A DNA stretch of 64,000 bases from Asterochloris sp. CNOR1 (GCA_963969365.1 OZ017756.1:744001-808000), one strand, 5' to 3'; positions 1 to 12,739 are shown, numbered from the stretch's first letter. Made by a program: numbers and translations. Notes: generated by a model not told the origin, from the sequence alone.

Positions 1-3000
1 TTGGACGGTTGCTGCTGGATGGCGTGCAACTCGACTTTCTCAGGAAAAGCCTGCAGGGAGCCGAGCACCCCAGCCTCCTGGCCGTGTCATGTGCCCTGTC
101 CTGCAGCTCATCTCTCCCCTGCTGAAAAGGTGACCTGCCCCCAATGCAGGCTCGCAGAGAGGCGCCCTGCAGCTCATGTAAGCGATCTGGCAGGTCACAT
201 GGGCACAACAAGCGCTGTAGGTGCACAGCATCACAAGCTGGCTTCGCACGCACCTGGGCGTGTCATGTGCCCCTGCCTTGATGCTCATCTCAGCCCAGGA
301 GGCTCCCTCTGGGACATCAATGAAGCGCCGCAGCTCGGTGCCGGCCTGGAAGTGCAGCGTGCCCAGGCGTGCCACCCAGTCCTCCTGCCGTGGGGGCTGG
401 TAGTCTGTGCTGGCTGGGCCGTTGCCTGCAGGCAGGCAGGGTTGAGACCGCGGCAGGCACTTGCACATAGCAAGCACCTGGCATACAGCCGGCTTGGCTA
501 TGGTCAGCGTGAAGCTGTGCCAGAGACAGCGGCAGGCACTTGCCCCTAGCAAGCACCTGGCATGCAGCTGGCTTGGCTATGGCCACTGCAGGCAGTTCCA
601 AGGGTTTGGTTGTTTGCCGATTGAGGGTACGTGAGTTGGGTTTAGGGCGTTGTGATGCTACGCACACCGTGAAGCTGTGCTAATAAAAGCTTGCTGATGC
701 ATGTGGGAAAACGGGCACATGCATGCCTCAACAGGACAGTTGTTGGCTCCTCAGGCAGGCTGTGCCTACTCTGTCAAGACATCTCCACAGGCACCTCAAG
801 CAAGAGCCGTGCAGGGCAGCATGTGGCTGACCATGACAGCAAGCTGAGTCCCACCTGGAGGCCCCCCTGCAAGGTCAGCAATGGGGTGTGACTCCAGCTG
901 CTGGTTAGCCCCTTGAGCAGCTTGAGGCTGTGCATCCGTCACACTAGTGCTCTCTGCTGGGCTGCCGCTGGATGGTCCCAGCTTGTGCACAGGCGCAGGC
1001 TTGATCACCGTAACGGGCACCCTGCAGGGGGGATCAGAGGCTGGCAAGTTCTGAATGCATGCAGCCTTTCATGCGTTGCTGCACACCTGCAGTCGCTTGG
1101 CTAGCATCTCAGGTGCATCCCCCTGTAAGGAGACAGAAAAGCAACCTGGCCCACTGCACCATCCAAAGTTGAGGTTTCCATCTTGAACATGAGATTGACA
1201 AAGTGATGCCAGGCCTCAGCAGCAGGCCCACAGCATACAGCTCGCAGGCGCTGCAAGGTTGCAGAGGCTCCTACCGTCCAAGCACAGATGCAATTGCTTC
1301 ACAACAACAGCCCCCTCGTCAAGCTTGCCTGAAGAGCGGTCCCCGCCAGGCTGCAGTGCTGTCCCAGCCCAGCACCTCGGTGTAGCTCATACCCTCCGGC
1401 AGCTGCGTAGGGTCCACCCGCACCTCAAAGCCCCGCCCATTGTGGGGCAGGAACAAGGTGGCTGGGTGCTGCACCCAGCTGGCTGCGCAGCTGAGCTTGA
1501 TCCTGTCCTCTACTGCTAGCTTCTCGCTGCGCACATCAGCATCCTGCAGGTCCACAAGGCTGATTGGTATGACTGTTGCAACAAGTACAGTATCAAGTCT
1601 GCAGCTCCCTGCCACTGCCAGCTTCTCACTGCGCACATCAGGATATGTTTGCACCAGAGGTAATGTGAGGCAAGCAACACCTCGCAGGTGACCATGTCTG
1701 TCATCATATGCTGCCAGGGTCTCACTTTGCATGTGAGCATGCCCTGCTTGCTTCATCTTGAGCCGCTGGATACAGTAAGTGGAGCATGCCCCACTCCGCC
1801 TACAGCCATTGAGGGCCAGCCTCACAGGCAGCAAAGACAGCCTGCCCTGCCGCATTCCTTGAGCCGCTCAGCAGATTTGCTGGTCACTGTCTCACCTCGT
1901 GCAGCTGAGGGGACACCTCACAAATGAAGGTGCGTGGCTGAGCACTTTCAACCGTGTCCCTGAGCAGGATGCCCCTATTCGTGGCTGTGCTGTCACTCCT
2001 GCGCGCCGTGACCTGGTAGCGCACGTCCGGCCTATCCACCTCTGCAGAGCTTTCCAGGTACTCAAACGCCTTGTCCACCTGCAGGAAGCCATACATCTTG
2101 CCGTGATCATCAGAGGGGGAAGAAGAGAGAGGCACTGCTGCACCTCAGCAAGCGGATGCATTCCCGGAGGTGCAGCTGAAGGCACCGCTCTGTGAGATGG
2201 TCGAGCAACTCGCTTCCACAAGCTGGCAAGAAGGAGGCTCAGAAGGACAAGCTCTGCCAGGACATCGCAAACAAGATGACCAGCATTGCTTCAGGCGCAA
2301 CATGGCTGCAACGCATGTGCTCAGCACAGACAGGAGGATACGCAAGACGTGGTGTGGGAGTGGCCAGCCCCGTAGAGGAGACAGGCAGTGTCAGTGCGGG
2401 TTGCAGGCAGGCGCCTGAGCACCTGGATCAGCCCCCTGCCATAGGTGACCACTGCATCTGGCGCATCGCCCCCCAGCGGCGCTGCTGTGTTTTCCAGAGC
2501 CCTGCGCACCCTGCACCAGTGGGAGCACTTGTGAGAGGGCAGCAGAGCAGCACCTTGCCACATGCACTCACCTGGCACATGGCAGCTGCCGCAATGGACA
2601 CCACATGTATGCACCAGATAATGTACTGCTGGCTGAAAAGTCCGTTTGCTGATTGCTGGCCCTCTCTGCTTCAGCATGACAACTCAGCCTGGGCAGCAAG
2701 CCCTGCTCACCTGTTGGGGGTGATCTGCTGGCCCAGCTGTTTGAGCCCGCAGAGCACCAGAGCAATGGCCCCACAGGCATTGGGGCTGCTCATGCTGGTC
2801 CCATTCATGAGCTGGCGGCTCTGCTGAGTCCACTGCGGCACGGGGGCGATGGCGCCGCCAGGGGCTGACAAGACGACACCTGTGTGGCCATCGGGAGTCG
2901 GGCCCCTGCTTGACCAGGTATACTGCTGCCCCTACAGGCGGCACAGCAGCAGCTGGGGTGCCTGAGTGTCTGTGTAGGCAGCACAGCAGAGTGTGCGAGC

Positions 3001-6000
3001 ACCTTACAATTGCAGTGAACACATCATAACTACAACAGCCTCTGCAGCTCGGCACAGGGGATCATCATCAAATGGCTCCCAGCTGCAAGGTCGGGGGAGA
3101 GACACACTCACAGAGGTGGACAAGGTTAGAATGTAGGGTTAAGGGTGCCCACCTCAGCCAGTGGAAGCCGTACAGAGTGCCCTGCGGCCGCCAGCTCAGG
3201 GGAGACATATGCCCCAATGGCAATGATGGAACTGGTGGTGCCTCCAGGAGCCCCCACTGTGGACAGTGCTGGGCCAGCGTTTCCAGCAGAGCTTACAAAG
3301 ATAACATTGTGCTTGTTGATGACCTGCAGCAATATTGTCGTCGCAAATTTGGCAGCAACGGACAGTGGCTGCAACAGGCCAAATTGTGACAGCTGCATTA
3401 CAGTGCACATGTGGTGCACTGAAGACAGCGACAGGCTGCTGCAACCCCTGCCACAGGAGCTGCATGGGCAACAATAGTTGATCTGATGAATCATGCCTTT
3501 GCAACTGGGGCCAAGCAGGCAGCCAGCCGGTAGCATTGTGTTCAAGCAGCCATGGATAGCGGCCATGAAAGGCGGCCATGCCAGGTTTTCCCAGCATGCA
3601 CGTGTACACTGCAGGCAGCCTTGTGCAGCGCCCATGCCTGGTCTTCCCAGCATGCATTTCTGCACTGCAGGCTGCCTTGTACAGTAGGGCTGACCTCATT
3701 GGCCAGGTCAATGAAGCGGCCCATGTTGGGCGTGGCTGTGGACTCCCCATAGGAGAGGTTGATGAGGTCAGCCTTGTGCTCCAGAACAGTGATGAGGGCA
3801 CGCGTGAGCCCAACATTGGTCTCCATGCTACCAAGCCTGGTGTCACCAATCTTGCAGGAGATGATCTGGGCACCTGCAGCCATTCAGGGGGCCGATCTTC
3901 TTAGCCCTGGTGTACACGGGCTTGCATCAGCTATGGGGTTGCCAATTGAGCTTCAAACAACACACCGGTGAAACATGGACATGGTTGACCCTGGCAGGTC
4001 TTGCCGCTAGGATCTTGCACAAGCCAGGCAGCCCAGACCTTGCCCCAGGTCAGCTGATGGTGCTGCAGCATGCTTGTACTGATGCAGTGCAGGTTGCAGG
4101 AACAAGGCAGCAGCAAGCTGTTTTCACCATCCAGTTGCAATACAAGTGCACCTGGAGCATTGCCATTTAGCAAAGGGTCGTCAGGGTGGTGGCCTGCTGT
4201 GATGCCAGCCACATGAGTGCCATGGGAGCCAGCGTCCACCACTATGGACAGCACATTGCCGTCATCATAAATGTTGAGGGCAAAGTTGCAGCTGTCCACC
4301 GCGCTGAATGTGGCAAATCTGCAGGAGTAATGGCACCAGTCAGCTTCAACTCTGCAGATATGCTGATAGAAACAGAGTTTGTGACCTCAGGTGCTGGCTG
4401 CATGGCATGCAGCTTGTGTGCAGGGCAGCTGGGTCAACATATGGCTGGCCCAAGATGGTAGACTCGATGGGGAAAGACATCACTCGTCAGGCTTGGGCAT
4501 GAGCTCACCGCTGCTCTGCTTTGTAGTCAGTCAGTGGCTCAAAATGCTCAAGCTGCCCCGCTGTGCTGCCGGGCTCATGCAGCTTGCTGGTATCCAAAGC
4601 AGCCCGCCAGCAGGACCCATCGTGCCACACTACACAGTCCAGCAGGGGACCTGCAGCAGGCAGGTGCTGCAATATGGACTGGCAATGTCGGGCGGACAGG
4701 GCACAAAGATCTTGGCACGAGCGCTCTGGCTGAGTGTGCTTTGATTGTTGTGGGCCTGCATTCCTGCAGTTAGTCATGTTCAGCGGGGGTTGTGCTGACA
4801 GGCTCACATCTAGATGCAAGTCTGGTGAGATATTTTGCAGCACTGCTGCCTTGTTGATCTTTGTGCCGGCCCCCAAAACAAAATGGCCACAATCGTCTTG
4901 TTGGCAACAATGCAGAGTGCAGCGGTTTGCATTGCTGGTATAGTTGCCTGGGTGAGCTCTCAGGCACGATGCAGAGGGGCATCAACTCTCACCCAGGTCA
5001 TCCAACTTCTCCTGCATCCCCTGGAGCAGCGACAGGCGCAGCTGCAGCTCCTCCAGCTGCTTGGCCTGCTCTGTGCTCAGCTTGCTGTGCCGGCGCTCAA
5101 AGGCTGCCACAGCTGCAGCAGCTGCCGTTACCGCTGCGTTCTGGTGCTGGTCCCAGTGCTTCCGGCGCTCAGCCCGGATGCGTTTCTTGAGCCCACCAGG
5201 GAACAGCTCGAATAGGCGCTTGGCGCCGACATGCCACTTGCCTGCAGGTGGGCAAGGGTGTGATGGCTACAGGGTCAATGCTGATGCTGCACTCAGTCAA
5301 GCTGCCGCTGAGGGTCCACGCCTCGCCTTCTGGGTTCTCCCATGTTGGGTTCAGCTTCAATTTGCGCCCGTACAGCCCCTTCAGGTGCCCATCTGCTGCC
5401 TCTTGCACTGTGCTGGTGTCGACATCCCCACTGCCTGTGCAATCAACCACGTCGATGATCTGCATGGCAACGATGCAGCATTCAAAGATGTGCATCTGCA
5501 TGGGCTGTGTCAATGACAAGTACATATCTCAACAACAGGTCTCAGGGCAGACTACCAGGCAGCAGCAGCAGTGTCGGGGAGGTTTAACAAAGAGGGTGCA
5601 TGGCAGGCTTGAGGCCTGCTCGTCTAGCAGCAGCGTGCTGCCTGACATCGCTCAAGATATTCCAATGTGGGGTCATTGGAAGCCTTTGAGCTGCCCACCT
5701 TTCTCCTGCCATCTGTAGTCTCCTGCAAGCCTCTGGCCCCTGCAGGTTGCCAAAATCTAAGAGATGCCTCTTGGCTGCAAAGTAGCGTGACTTGAGCAGC
5801 AGCAAGAACTGTGACAGCGCATTATGGTGCCAGGGGCCAGGCCCCAGGCCAGCAGTTGGCACACTCTGCAGACCAGCTGGGTGCTAATAATGTCAGGGCC
5901 TCTCAAGGGACTCCATCAAAGGGTCTTGCCTGGGTCGACGCCTGTGTCAAAGATGGCCACAACGACCCCTCTGCCGTCATACTCAGGGTGCTCCTGCAGT

Positions 6001-6253
6001 CAGGGGTTGTGACAGTCAGTCATGCTGACTGGGCTGAGGCTGGAGTACCAGATGATATATGCGGCCTGTATGACCATGAGCTCACCTTGAGGAAGCGCAG
6101 CACCCCTGCCTCCTCCTGCAGACACAACGCATAGCACTCAATGCATGGGCTGCGATGTTTGGCTGTGGCAGCAATCGTGCGCACCTTCGGCATAATGCCA
6201 GCAAATGCTGAGCTTTCATCATGGTGGCTGGGCTCCTTGGGTGCCTCCGCCAT
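1..6253 (-). CDS. TPP2: Tripeptidyl-peptidase II (subtilisin-family serine protease), 3' end beyond window
   Basis: This giant cytosolic exopeptidase removes tripeptides from peptides released by the proteasome. The start chosen (complement of 6251-6253) gives [11 protein letters not shown], then a motif like the animal FPFHGLLPKKE start. The Asp motif [10 protein letters not shown] is near 5945, and TTDGRRK and [12 protein letters not shown] follow at about 5700 and 5440. A charged helix lies at 4990-5215 and [15 protein letters not shown] near 4620. The His motif [12 protein letters not shown] is near 4220. [15 protein letters not shown] and LINLSYGES lie at 3755-3870. The oxyanion loop SSAGNAGPA is near 3270 and the Ser motif [10 protein letters not shown] near 2797 (catalytic codon 2794-2796). 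C-terminal family segments such as [12 protein letters not shown] (about 2060) and [15 protein letters not shown] (about 300) follow. All catalytic residues are present. The gene is split into many exons, and one intron has a GC donor at 5929. Family assignment is firm; most exon borders are approximate. Confidence 0.93.
80..305 (-). repeat. Echo of a TPP2 exon end (donor side)
   Basis: The exon ending near 264 with AG|GTGCGT is echoed at about 87-125 in the following intron: ATGAGC..GGCACATGACACG..CCAGG recurs with scattered changes. A weaker partial copy lies at about 165-200. Read in the same frame, the copy gives [12 protein letters not shown] against the real [12 protein letters not shown]. 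Confidence 0.6.
451..588. repeat. 79-bp tandem duplication in a TPP2 intron
   Basis: CGGCAGGCACTTGC starts at 451 and again at 530. The two units agree over most of about 60 bp (..AGCAAGCACCTGGCAT..CTTGGCTATGG..). No coding role is seen. Confidence 0.75.
1513..1740 (-). repeat. Three decayed copies of a TPP2 exon start
   Basis: Copies begin at 1513, 1615 and 1711 (periods 102 and 96). The first two match at 27 of 30 positions and both encode DVRSEKLAV on the minus strand. The third has about 22 of 30 matches. The copy at 1513-1545 belongs to the true exon ([16 protein letters not shown]); the others lie in the upstream intron. Confidence 0.8.
3577..3684. repeat. 56-bp tandem duplication in a TPP2 intron
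   Basis: Two diverged units begin with CATGCCAGGTTTTCCCAGCA at 3577 and CATGCCTGGTCTTCCCAGCA at 3633. They sit between the exon ending near 3700 and the one starting near 3330. Confidence 0.75.
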
Positions 6254-6657
6254 GGCAGACGGTGACAGAAGATGTGAGTGTGCTGCTTCTGCCTGCTCTA
6301 AAATGTCCCTGTCTGTTGGCTTTGCCACAGCAGTTGCTGACTTTCCAGATCGGGGGCAGAGGACTTTGCCGACCCTTTTCGAGTCGGCTTTATGAAGAGG
6401 ACATGCAAGCTTGTTGTGCAGAAAGGAGCTCCCCAGCACAGATGAGATAGGCATGCGAATTTGGTCAAAAACAGCATACATGCCGGCTTTCACATTAAAC
6501 TGCTAAAACACCTTCTGCGTACAGCAGCAGATCAAGGGGCTGGACAGGCAGCAGAACTGAAGAGGGCTAACTATTACAGTCACCAGCTTGGCATGAATCC
6601 GCCAGCAACTGGTTGGAGGTGATGGGGTGTTGCAAAGTCTGAAGCGCGTCCCAAAGT
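6254..6657. other. Spacer between TPP2 start and F-box-like gene end
   Basis: This stretch holds the TPP2 5' region and the 3' region of the F-box-like gene. TTACA at 6574-6578 is a minus-strand TGTAA about 80 bp beyond the proposed stop at 6658, a plausible green-algal poly(A) signal. The TPP2 reading frame stays open upstream to 6493, so a longer N-terminal extension cannot be excluded. Nothing else was recognised. Confidence 0.4.
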
Positions 6658-8079
6658 TCAAAGACTGGGGTACACGCCAGCAGGCCAGCTTTCGCTGCTG
6701 GCATTGCAGTCAGCAATAAGCAGGCTCTGCAGCTCGCCCACAAAGGTGACGAGGTGCCGCACAAAGGCAGGCAGGGCTGGGGGCACTAGGGCTCTACCCT
6801 CTATGGACTGCAGGTACTTGGAGCTCGTCTCCAGCCAATGATGGTCAGTCAGAACGAGCCGCCTGTAGAACAGATACATGCATGTCAGGTGCGCCCCTGT
6901 CTGTGACAGTGGAGCCACCCACAGTCACTGTGCAATGTATGCGCTTTACTGCAGGACAGGTTTCCTGAGCCTGACAACAGAAAGGCTGCCCAGCACTCCA
7001 AAAGCTGGCCTGCTGCTGAGCCAGCAGTTGCCACAAAGTCCCTCAGCCATGAAAACGCCGATTCAGGTGTTGGTAGCCGACAGCAGCACACACTTGACAG
7101 TCCTTCCACATGCCTGGCAGTGATCTCGTCGTAGCGGTCCAAGCAGGCGGCATGCAGCAGACGGGCAAAGTCGCTGAGGGTGAGGTGCTCTGAATGCGTC
7201 ACAAGGAAGGCTCTGAGGGAGGACTCGCTGGGCCAGCTGACTGAATGCTGTCGCCAGAATAGGGTCTGACTCAGGTACTGGTGGCGCGAGAGGAGCAGAA
7301 CCAGCTGGTCAAACCAGAGCAGCGTGCCACGTAGCAAGGCTGGTGGGGCCTTCTGCTGAAGTAGGACTTGCAGCAGCACCCAGCGAGCGTACATGGCGGA
7401 CAGCAGGCTGCAGTGCCTGGATGCACAACAGCAGTGATCAGTGTCTGCTTGGGAAGCATTGCACAGCAAGACACATCCTGCATTGTTAAGCATTGCTGCA
7501 GTGCCCAGCTTGGGCTGCACCCTGCAGACCCATTCATTTGATTGCAGAGCTGAGTACTGCATCAAATTTTCAGGCAACTGCACTTGCACGAGTCAGTGAA
7601 TATTGCTGGTGGGCTTTGCAGCGGCTCACCAGCTGTCATGCTTTGTGGCTGCATCCCAGCTTCTAGCTGTGAGGCCCTCCAGCTCAGTCCGCACTATTGA
7701 ATGCTGCAGGTCATTGCAGTCAGCGCTGCCCAGCAGCATCCCCTTCACTGCCAGCTTGGTGCGCACCAGTGTCAACCAGTACTGGCTGCACCGCCTTGCT
7801 TTTCGAACCTGCCGCTCCCAGGCCGCTGCAGTGCGCAGAGTCGTGCATGTGCAGCTCAGCAGGCGCAGCGCCAGGTCGCTGTTGCCTACCAGCACCTGGC
7901 GAGCAGAAAGAGGTAAGGTCAGGCATGTTAAGAGGAGGCTGCTTACCAGGCAAGCAGGCCTTTTATCTTAAGCCAGCGGGCCGTCCAAATAGGATGCAGC
8001 AGTTGGACTCATGACAGGCGCATTGATTGGATCAGATCACCTGCTGGATTGCTCCGGGCGGAAGGTCAAGGAGGCGCAT
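6658..8079 (-). CDS. F-box-like protein of unknown target
   Basis: The first exon (8041-8079) reads MRLLDLPPGAIQQ and joins, through CAG|GTGATC and CGCCAG|GTGCTG, an exon starting at 7895 with VLVGNSDLALRLLSCTCTT then LRTAAAWERQVRKA. That arrangement (LPP, hydrophobics, DL.RL.C.C.TLR, W) is the F-box pattern used to bind Skp1 in SCF ubiquitin ligases. Later exons at about 7100-7420 and 6660-6870 are Leu-rich and probably helical (FDQLVLLLSRHQYLSQTLF; LTLSDFARLLHAACLDRYDE), with no recognised substrate domain. Internal borders and the stop at 6658-6660 are provisional. The start codon lies 173 bp from the divergent argininosuccinate synthase start. The F-box call is inference from pattern and should be tested by profile search. 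Confidence 0.5.
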
Positions 8080-8252
8080 GACGACTCAGAACAGACAGAA
8101 ATGAGTGACATTAGTGGTCACGGACTCGGCATGTCATGTATCTGAAAAGGGCCGCCTTGAAAGTCAACAGACCAAGTTTTTGACTGGCAGATTCCCAGAT
8201 CTCAACAAAAAAGAACAGACATCTCTGCCACTGGTCGCTGAGGTTCACAGCG
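8080..8252. promoter_or_regulatory. Short divergent promoter region, F-box-like / argininosuccinate synthase
   Basis: Only 173 bp separate the two start codons, which point away from each other, so both 5' UTRs and any core promoters must share or overlap this stretch. No TATA box or named element is evident by eye. Confidence 0.5.
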
Positions 8253-11200
8253 ATGCAGGCACCAACAGGAGGTAAGCACGGCCGCATACCTGTGTTTAGG
8301 GCTTTCGCTGCAGCATTAACGCATGAGGAATGCAGGGATTGCGACAGTGGCTTGCTGTGGTTTACAACATACCAACTGTTGCGGTCGATGCATCCGCCTT
8401 CCAGGCAGCAGTGACAGATCTTGTGCAGCAACACTCCATCTGCCGGCCGCCATTGTTGCGCATCACCAGCAATAAAGTGCCATCCTGCAAGCTGCAGGCT
8501 GTGCATTGCATTCATGCCACCCCATGTGTTCCATATGGGTACTGCAGGTGCATTGTAGGTCAGGTGCTCACGCAGGGTCTCAGCCGGTGCTGGCTCCCTG
8601 CTGCAGGACGAGTGGCGCTGGAGCGCAGCAGCCTGCAGGGGCTGCAGCTGCCCCGGTGCCAGTGCAATCAGGCAGCTGCAGGCCGCTCCCGCCGCGGCGG
8701 CCGCCTGACAGTGCAGGCAGCCTCCACAATTGGGGGCAAGAAGGTCAACAAGGTGGTGCTAGCCTACTCCGGTGGCCTGGACACGTCCGTGATCCTCAAG
8801 TGGCTCCAGGACACCTACGACTGTGAGGTCGTCACCTTCACAGCCGATCTTGGGCAGGTGAGCTTGGGCAGGCAGCTGATCGAGGGTGCTGTTAGCAGGT
8901 TCTGGCCACAGGTGGGCTGGCCGTCAGACAAGCCCGCAGGGGGACTCCGCAGACAGGCGGCCAGCCTGGCAGGTCAACCTGATCTGCTGCAGCATGCATT
9001 TCCAGTGTAGAGCATGAGTCGGCCAAGGTGTGGTCAGATCATGGCAGGTGAGCTGCCTGTGTGCCAAGCAGCGGTCAGAAATGCAATGCCCTGTCTCCTG
9101 CTTGGCATTGCTCTCCGTCATCGGAGGCTGATGGGCATCATGACCTTGAGAGTCACCCAAGGGCCTGGGCTGCCCCAGGGCATCCTGCTGTGCGTGCGCA
9201 AAAGCAACTGCCAAGCCTGTGTGCCTGTCAATGTGACTCTGCCATGCTCACAACGGGCCTGTTTGGCTGGTGTGCTCGCCACGGTGCTCCTAGATGCCAA
9301 CCAGGGGCAGTACTACTGTGATCGGTTTCATGACATGGTGCAACTGCTCAGCCCACAAGTGCTGCAGAAATGAATAGATATATTGCTGCAGGGAGAGGAG
9401 CTGGAGCCTGCTCGAATCAAGGCAGAGAAAGCTGGGGTGAAACAGATCTTCATTGATGACCTGCGGGAAGATTTTGTAGGCAATTATGTCTTCCCCATGT
9501 TCAGGTGCAGTGGCTTGCATGGTGTGACCTTCCACCTGTAGCAGCGTGAGTCAGACTGACGGTCAGCAATGGCAACTACATGCTCCCTTCATTTCAGGGG
9601 TCAGCTGGGGCAGCTGCTTTCTTGTCTTGGGCTCATGACAGCCTGACGCTGCCATGGCCGCACTCTAGTTGCTAGTTGCCCAGCAGCATACCAGCCCCGA
9701 GCACTGGTCCACCCTCATGTGGGCCTTCGCAGTGTCCCGCTGAAGATGAGGCAGGCTGCCCAGCAGGGCTGCCTGTAAGGCTGCCCTGCATGAGCCGGTG
9801 GGAGGGCTGCAGCACTGCCCAGCTTGTTTCAGCTGGCCCTGACGATTGAGAAAGGTGGCGATAGTGTCTCTCTGATCTCAGCCTGCTTCAGAATCTTCAA
9901 ACGCTACTAGTATGCTTGCCTTCAGGGCTAACTCCTTGTATGAGGGAGTCTATATGCTAGGAACCTCCATCGCACGGCCGCTGATTGCCAAGCGCCAGAT
10001 TGAGATAGCGCAGCAGGTTGGGGCTGATGCGGTCTCCCATGGCGCCACTGGAAAGGGAAATGACCAAGTCCGCTTTGAGCTTGGGTGAGTGCTGGGCATT
10101 GGCAATACCCTGCTGTGCAGTGATTTTACGTCGCAATCTAGCACTGGCCTGCCCAGCCCAACACCATCCTCTGCAACCCCTGATGGGCTGCCCTGCCAAG
10201 ACCTGTGCACCCTGCGATGCAGGTACTACGGCTTGCAGCCCAACATCAAGGTCATCAGTCCCTGGCGCGAGTGGGACCTGAACAGCCGCAGCAAGCTGAT
10301 TGCCTACGCAGAGGCCAACAACATCTCCGTGCCTGCTAGCAAGAGGGGGGAGCCCCCCTTCAGCATGGATGCCAACCTACTGCACATCTCCTATGAGGGG
10401 TGAGCACCGCCTTCATCATCTAGGTTGAAGAGTTTGGTGGCTGACTTACCAGGCCAGGTCATTTGAAGATCCCCTTCAGCAGGGACTTCAATGTCTGGAA
10501 TATCTTCTGCGATGTGTGAGGCCCTCCAAGTGACTGTCCCTCCTCAAGCAGCGTCATGCAAGCACAGGACAGTCCAACACTGCGAAACCCCCGTGCTAAG
10601 GATTTCTGCTCTGTGTCCATTCCCTGCCTGCAGCCATGCTCTGGAGCACCTTGGGCCTTCAAGGCCACAGAGTCTCCCTGTCTGCAGGAAGCATGGACGT
10701 GGCATGAGTTGAGCTCACCCTGCATGCGAGTCACACACCGCCTGTGAGGGTTGCAGTGCAGGTACCATGGCTGAGATGCCCTTCCTGCATGCAGCAACAC
10801 CCTGGTGGGACCATGGGTGAGGTGTTGCCATGTGTACATGGGGCTGCCTAGCGTGGTCTGGCATGACGGCTCGCTGAACCATGCCTGCAGCAATGCTCTG
10901 GAGGACCCGTGGGTGGAGGCTCGTGATGATATGTACACTCGATCAGTGTCCCCGGAGACAGCCCCCAACAAGGCCACATACATTGACATCGAGTTCGAGA
11001 GGGGCGACCCAGTGGCCATTGATGGCCGCAAGCTGTCCCCGGCCAGCCTGCTGACTGAGCTTAACAAGGTGAGGCCCAGAGGTGGGGAGCTAGGGAGCGG
11101 CATCCAGCCTGCCGGCCGCGCACCAGCCTGCTGGAAGAGCTCCAATGAGGCGTGGACTTGAGCGTCGAGCTGGGTTTGATGTCGAGGTTTGCACAGTAGG

Positions 11201-12739
11201 CTCGGATTGGGTCTGTGTCTGCAGCGCCTTCCTCTGACATGTGTCATGCTGATGCTCTGCCCAGAGCCATGTGAACAGTCTGACACCCCTGCCTGGGGCT
11301 GCACAGCCTGGCAATGGGCACGAGAGCTGCCGGTGTGCTTGCGCGACTGCATGCTGTCCAGCTGCCACCGGGCTCGGTGAAATTTCAAACACGCAGATTG
11401 CAGGGTGGTCATCTTGACAAAGGCAACCTCAGGTGCCGTCCCATGCTGTGCAGGTGGCCGGTGACAATGGCATCGGGCGGATTGACATTGTGGAGTCACG
11501 CTTCGTGGGCATGAAGTCACGAGGGGTGTACGAGACCCCTGGAGGCACTGTTCTGATGACGGCGCGCAGGGCCATTGAGAGCATCTGCCTGGATCGCGGG
11601 GAGTCCCACCTGAAGGACGAGCTCATGCCCAAGTAAGCACTCTCCTGGGGTGCATGCAGCCAGTGCTGTGGCTGCAAATGTGAGCCCTCAGTGCTGAGTC
11701 CTGGTAGCTGGGGTGGGGTGGAGAGGCTCACTCTGGGAGGCCCCACGGTGCTGGGTGGTGCGGGCGGTTGTGGTGCAGGACATTGCGATAATCGTAGCTG
11801 CTGCTGGCTGGCTCCTGGGAGGCAACTGGGTCGTGCTGTTGTGGATGTCTAACAAGGGCTGAGGGTCATGCCCACCGGAAATTACTGCCAGGGAGGTGCT
11901 TCGTGGACCGTTACCTCGCTGCCTTCTGGACTCGGGAGGCTGATGTGCGCATGCACATGCTGCCTCTGGAATGCATGCAATGCCCTGCTTAGGCAGCCTC
12001 AGCCCCAACCCACGTTGTCTGCCTACAGGTACGCTGAGCTCATCTACAATGGGTTCTGGTTCAGCCCAGAGCGCCAGGCCCTGCAGGCTCTTATTGATGA
12101 GACCCAGAAATTCGTGAACGGCACTGTGAGGCTCAAGCTGTACAAGGTGGGCAGGCGTGCGGTGCCTACTTGGCTTCAGACATCATCTGTGCTTGAGCTC
12201 CAGATCCTGCTACCTGTGGGTGTGTGTCCTATGCTGCTCAACCCTGTGGAACATGCGAGTCACCTTGCCTGAGCACTTTTGAAAGGGCCAGTGCTGATCT
12301 GCTCATGACATGAGAAGGGCTTCAGGGGTTTTGCAAGCTGCAAGCCCTGCGCACCTAAGCGGGACATTGACCAAAGCTGCTTCAGACTGGCCGGGCATGA
12401 CAGGGAAGGCTGACTCTCTTTTCGGTTTCAGGGCAACACAATTGTCGTTGGTCGCAAGTCGCCAAATAGCCTCTATGATGAGAAGATTGCCTCCTTTGAG
12501 GATGACCAAGGGCTCTATGACCAGAAAGACGCTGCAGGCTTCATCAAGCTGCAGGTGCGTCAGAGTACTTGTTGTCACACCAGTGCCCCAAACCCTGCTG
12601 CATTGTGTGGTGCTGGTGGAGCATCTTGCGCTATGCTGTGTTGCATGCAGAGACAGTCATGACTCGGTACCAAACTGTGGAGTGTGCACTGCAGGCTCTT
12701 CGACTGCGCACCCTGGGCTCCAACCGCAGCAAGTTCTGA
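8253..12739 (+). CDS. ASS1: Argininosuccinate synthase, plastid-targeted
   Basis: The enzyme joins citrulline and aspartate using ATP in the penultimate step of arginine synthesis, which is plastidic in plants. Ten coding exons were joined: 8253-8271, 8607-8857, 9392-9504, 9926-10084, 10223-10399, 10891-11068, 11454-11632, 12029-12146, 12432-12554 and 12695-12739. They give 453 residues in an unbroken frame. Residues 1 to about 47 are Arg/Ser/Ala-rich and end in TVQAAS, like a chloroplast transit peptide. [12 protein letters not shown] is the N-type ATP-pyrophosphatase P-loop. [27 protein letters not shown] and the C-terminal [10 protein letters not shown] are all in family order. The alternative start at 8330 in the open frame would add an unlikely leader; the 19-nt first exon joins in phase through AG|GTAAGC and CTGCAG. 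Confidence 0.96.
10623..10925 (+). repeat. Echoes of the argininosuccinate synthase exon 6 start
   Basis: The true acceptor and exon start (10881-10925, CTGCAG|CAATGCTCTGGAGG) is echoed upstream in the same intron at about 10623-10665 (CTGCAGCCATGCTCTGGAGC) and about 10783-10840. The second copy also keeps a trace of the downstream ATATGTACACTC segment. Confidence 0.75.

Noticed and set aside
10459-11520. Open frame of 353 codons on the minus strand
   Set aside because: It lies antisense to argininosuccinate synthase exons 6 and 7 and their introns, and reads as His/Ser/Gln-rich low-complexity sequence with no recognisable motif. A shadow of GC-rich coding DNA.
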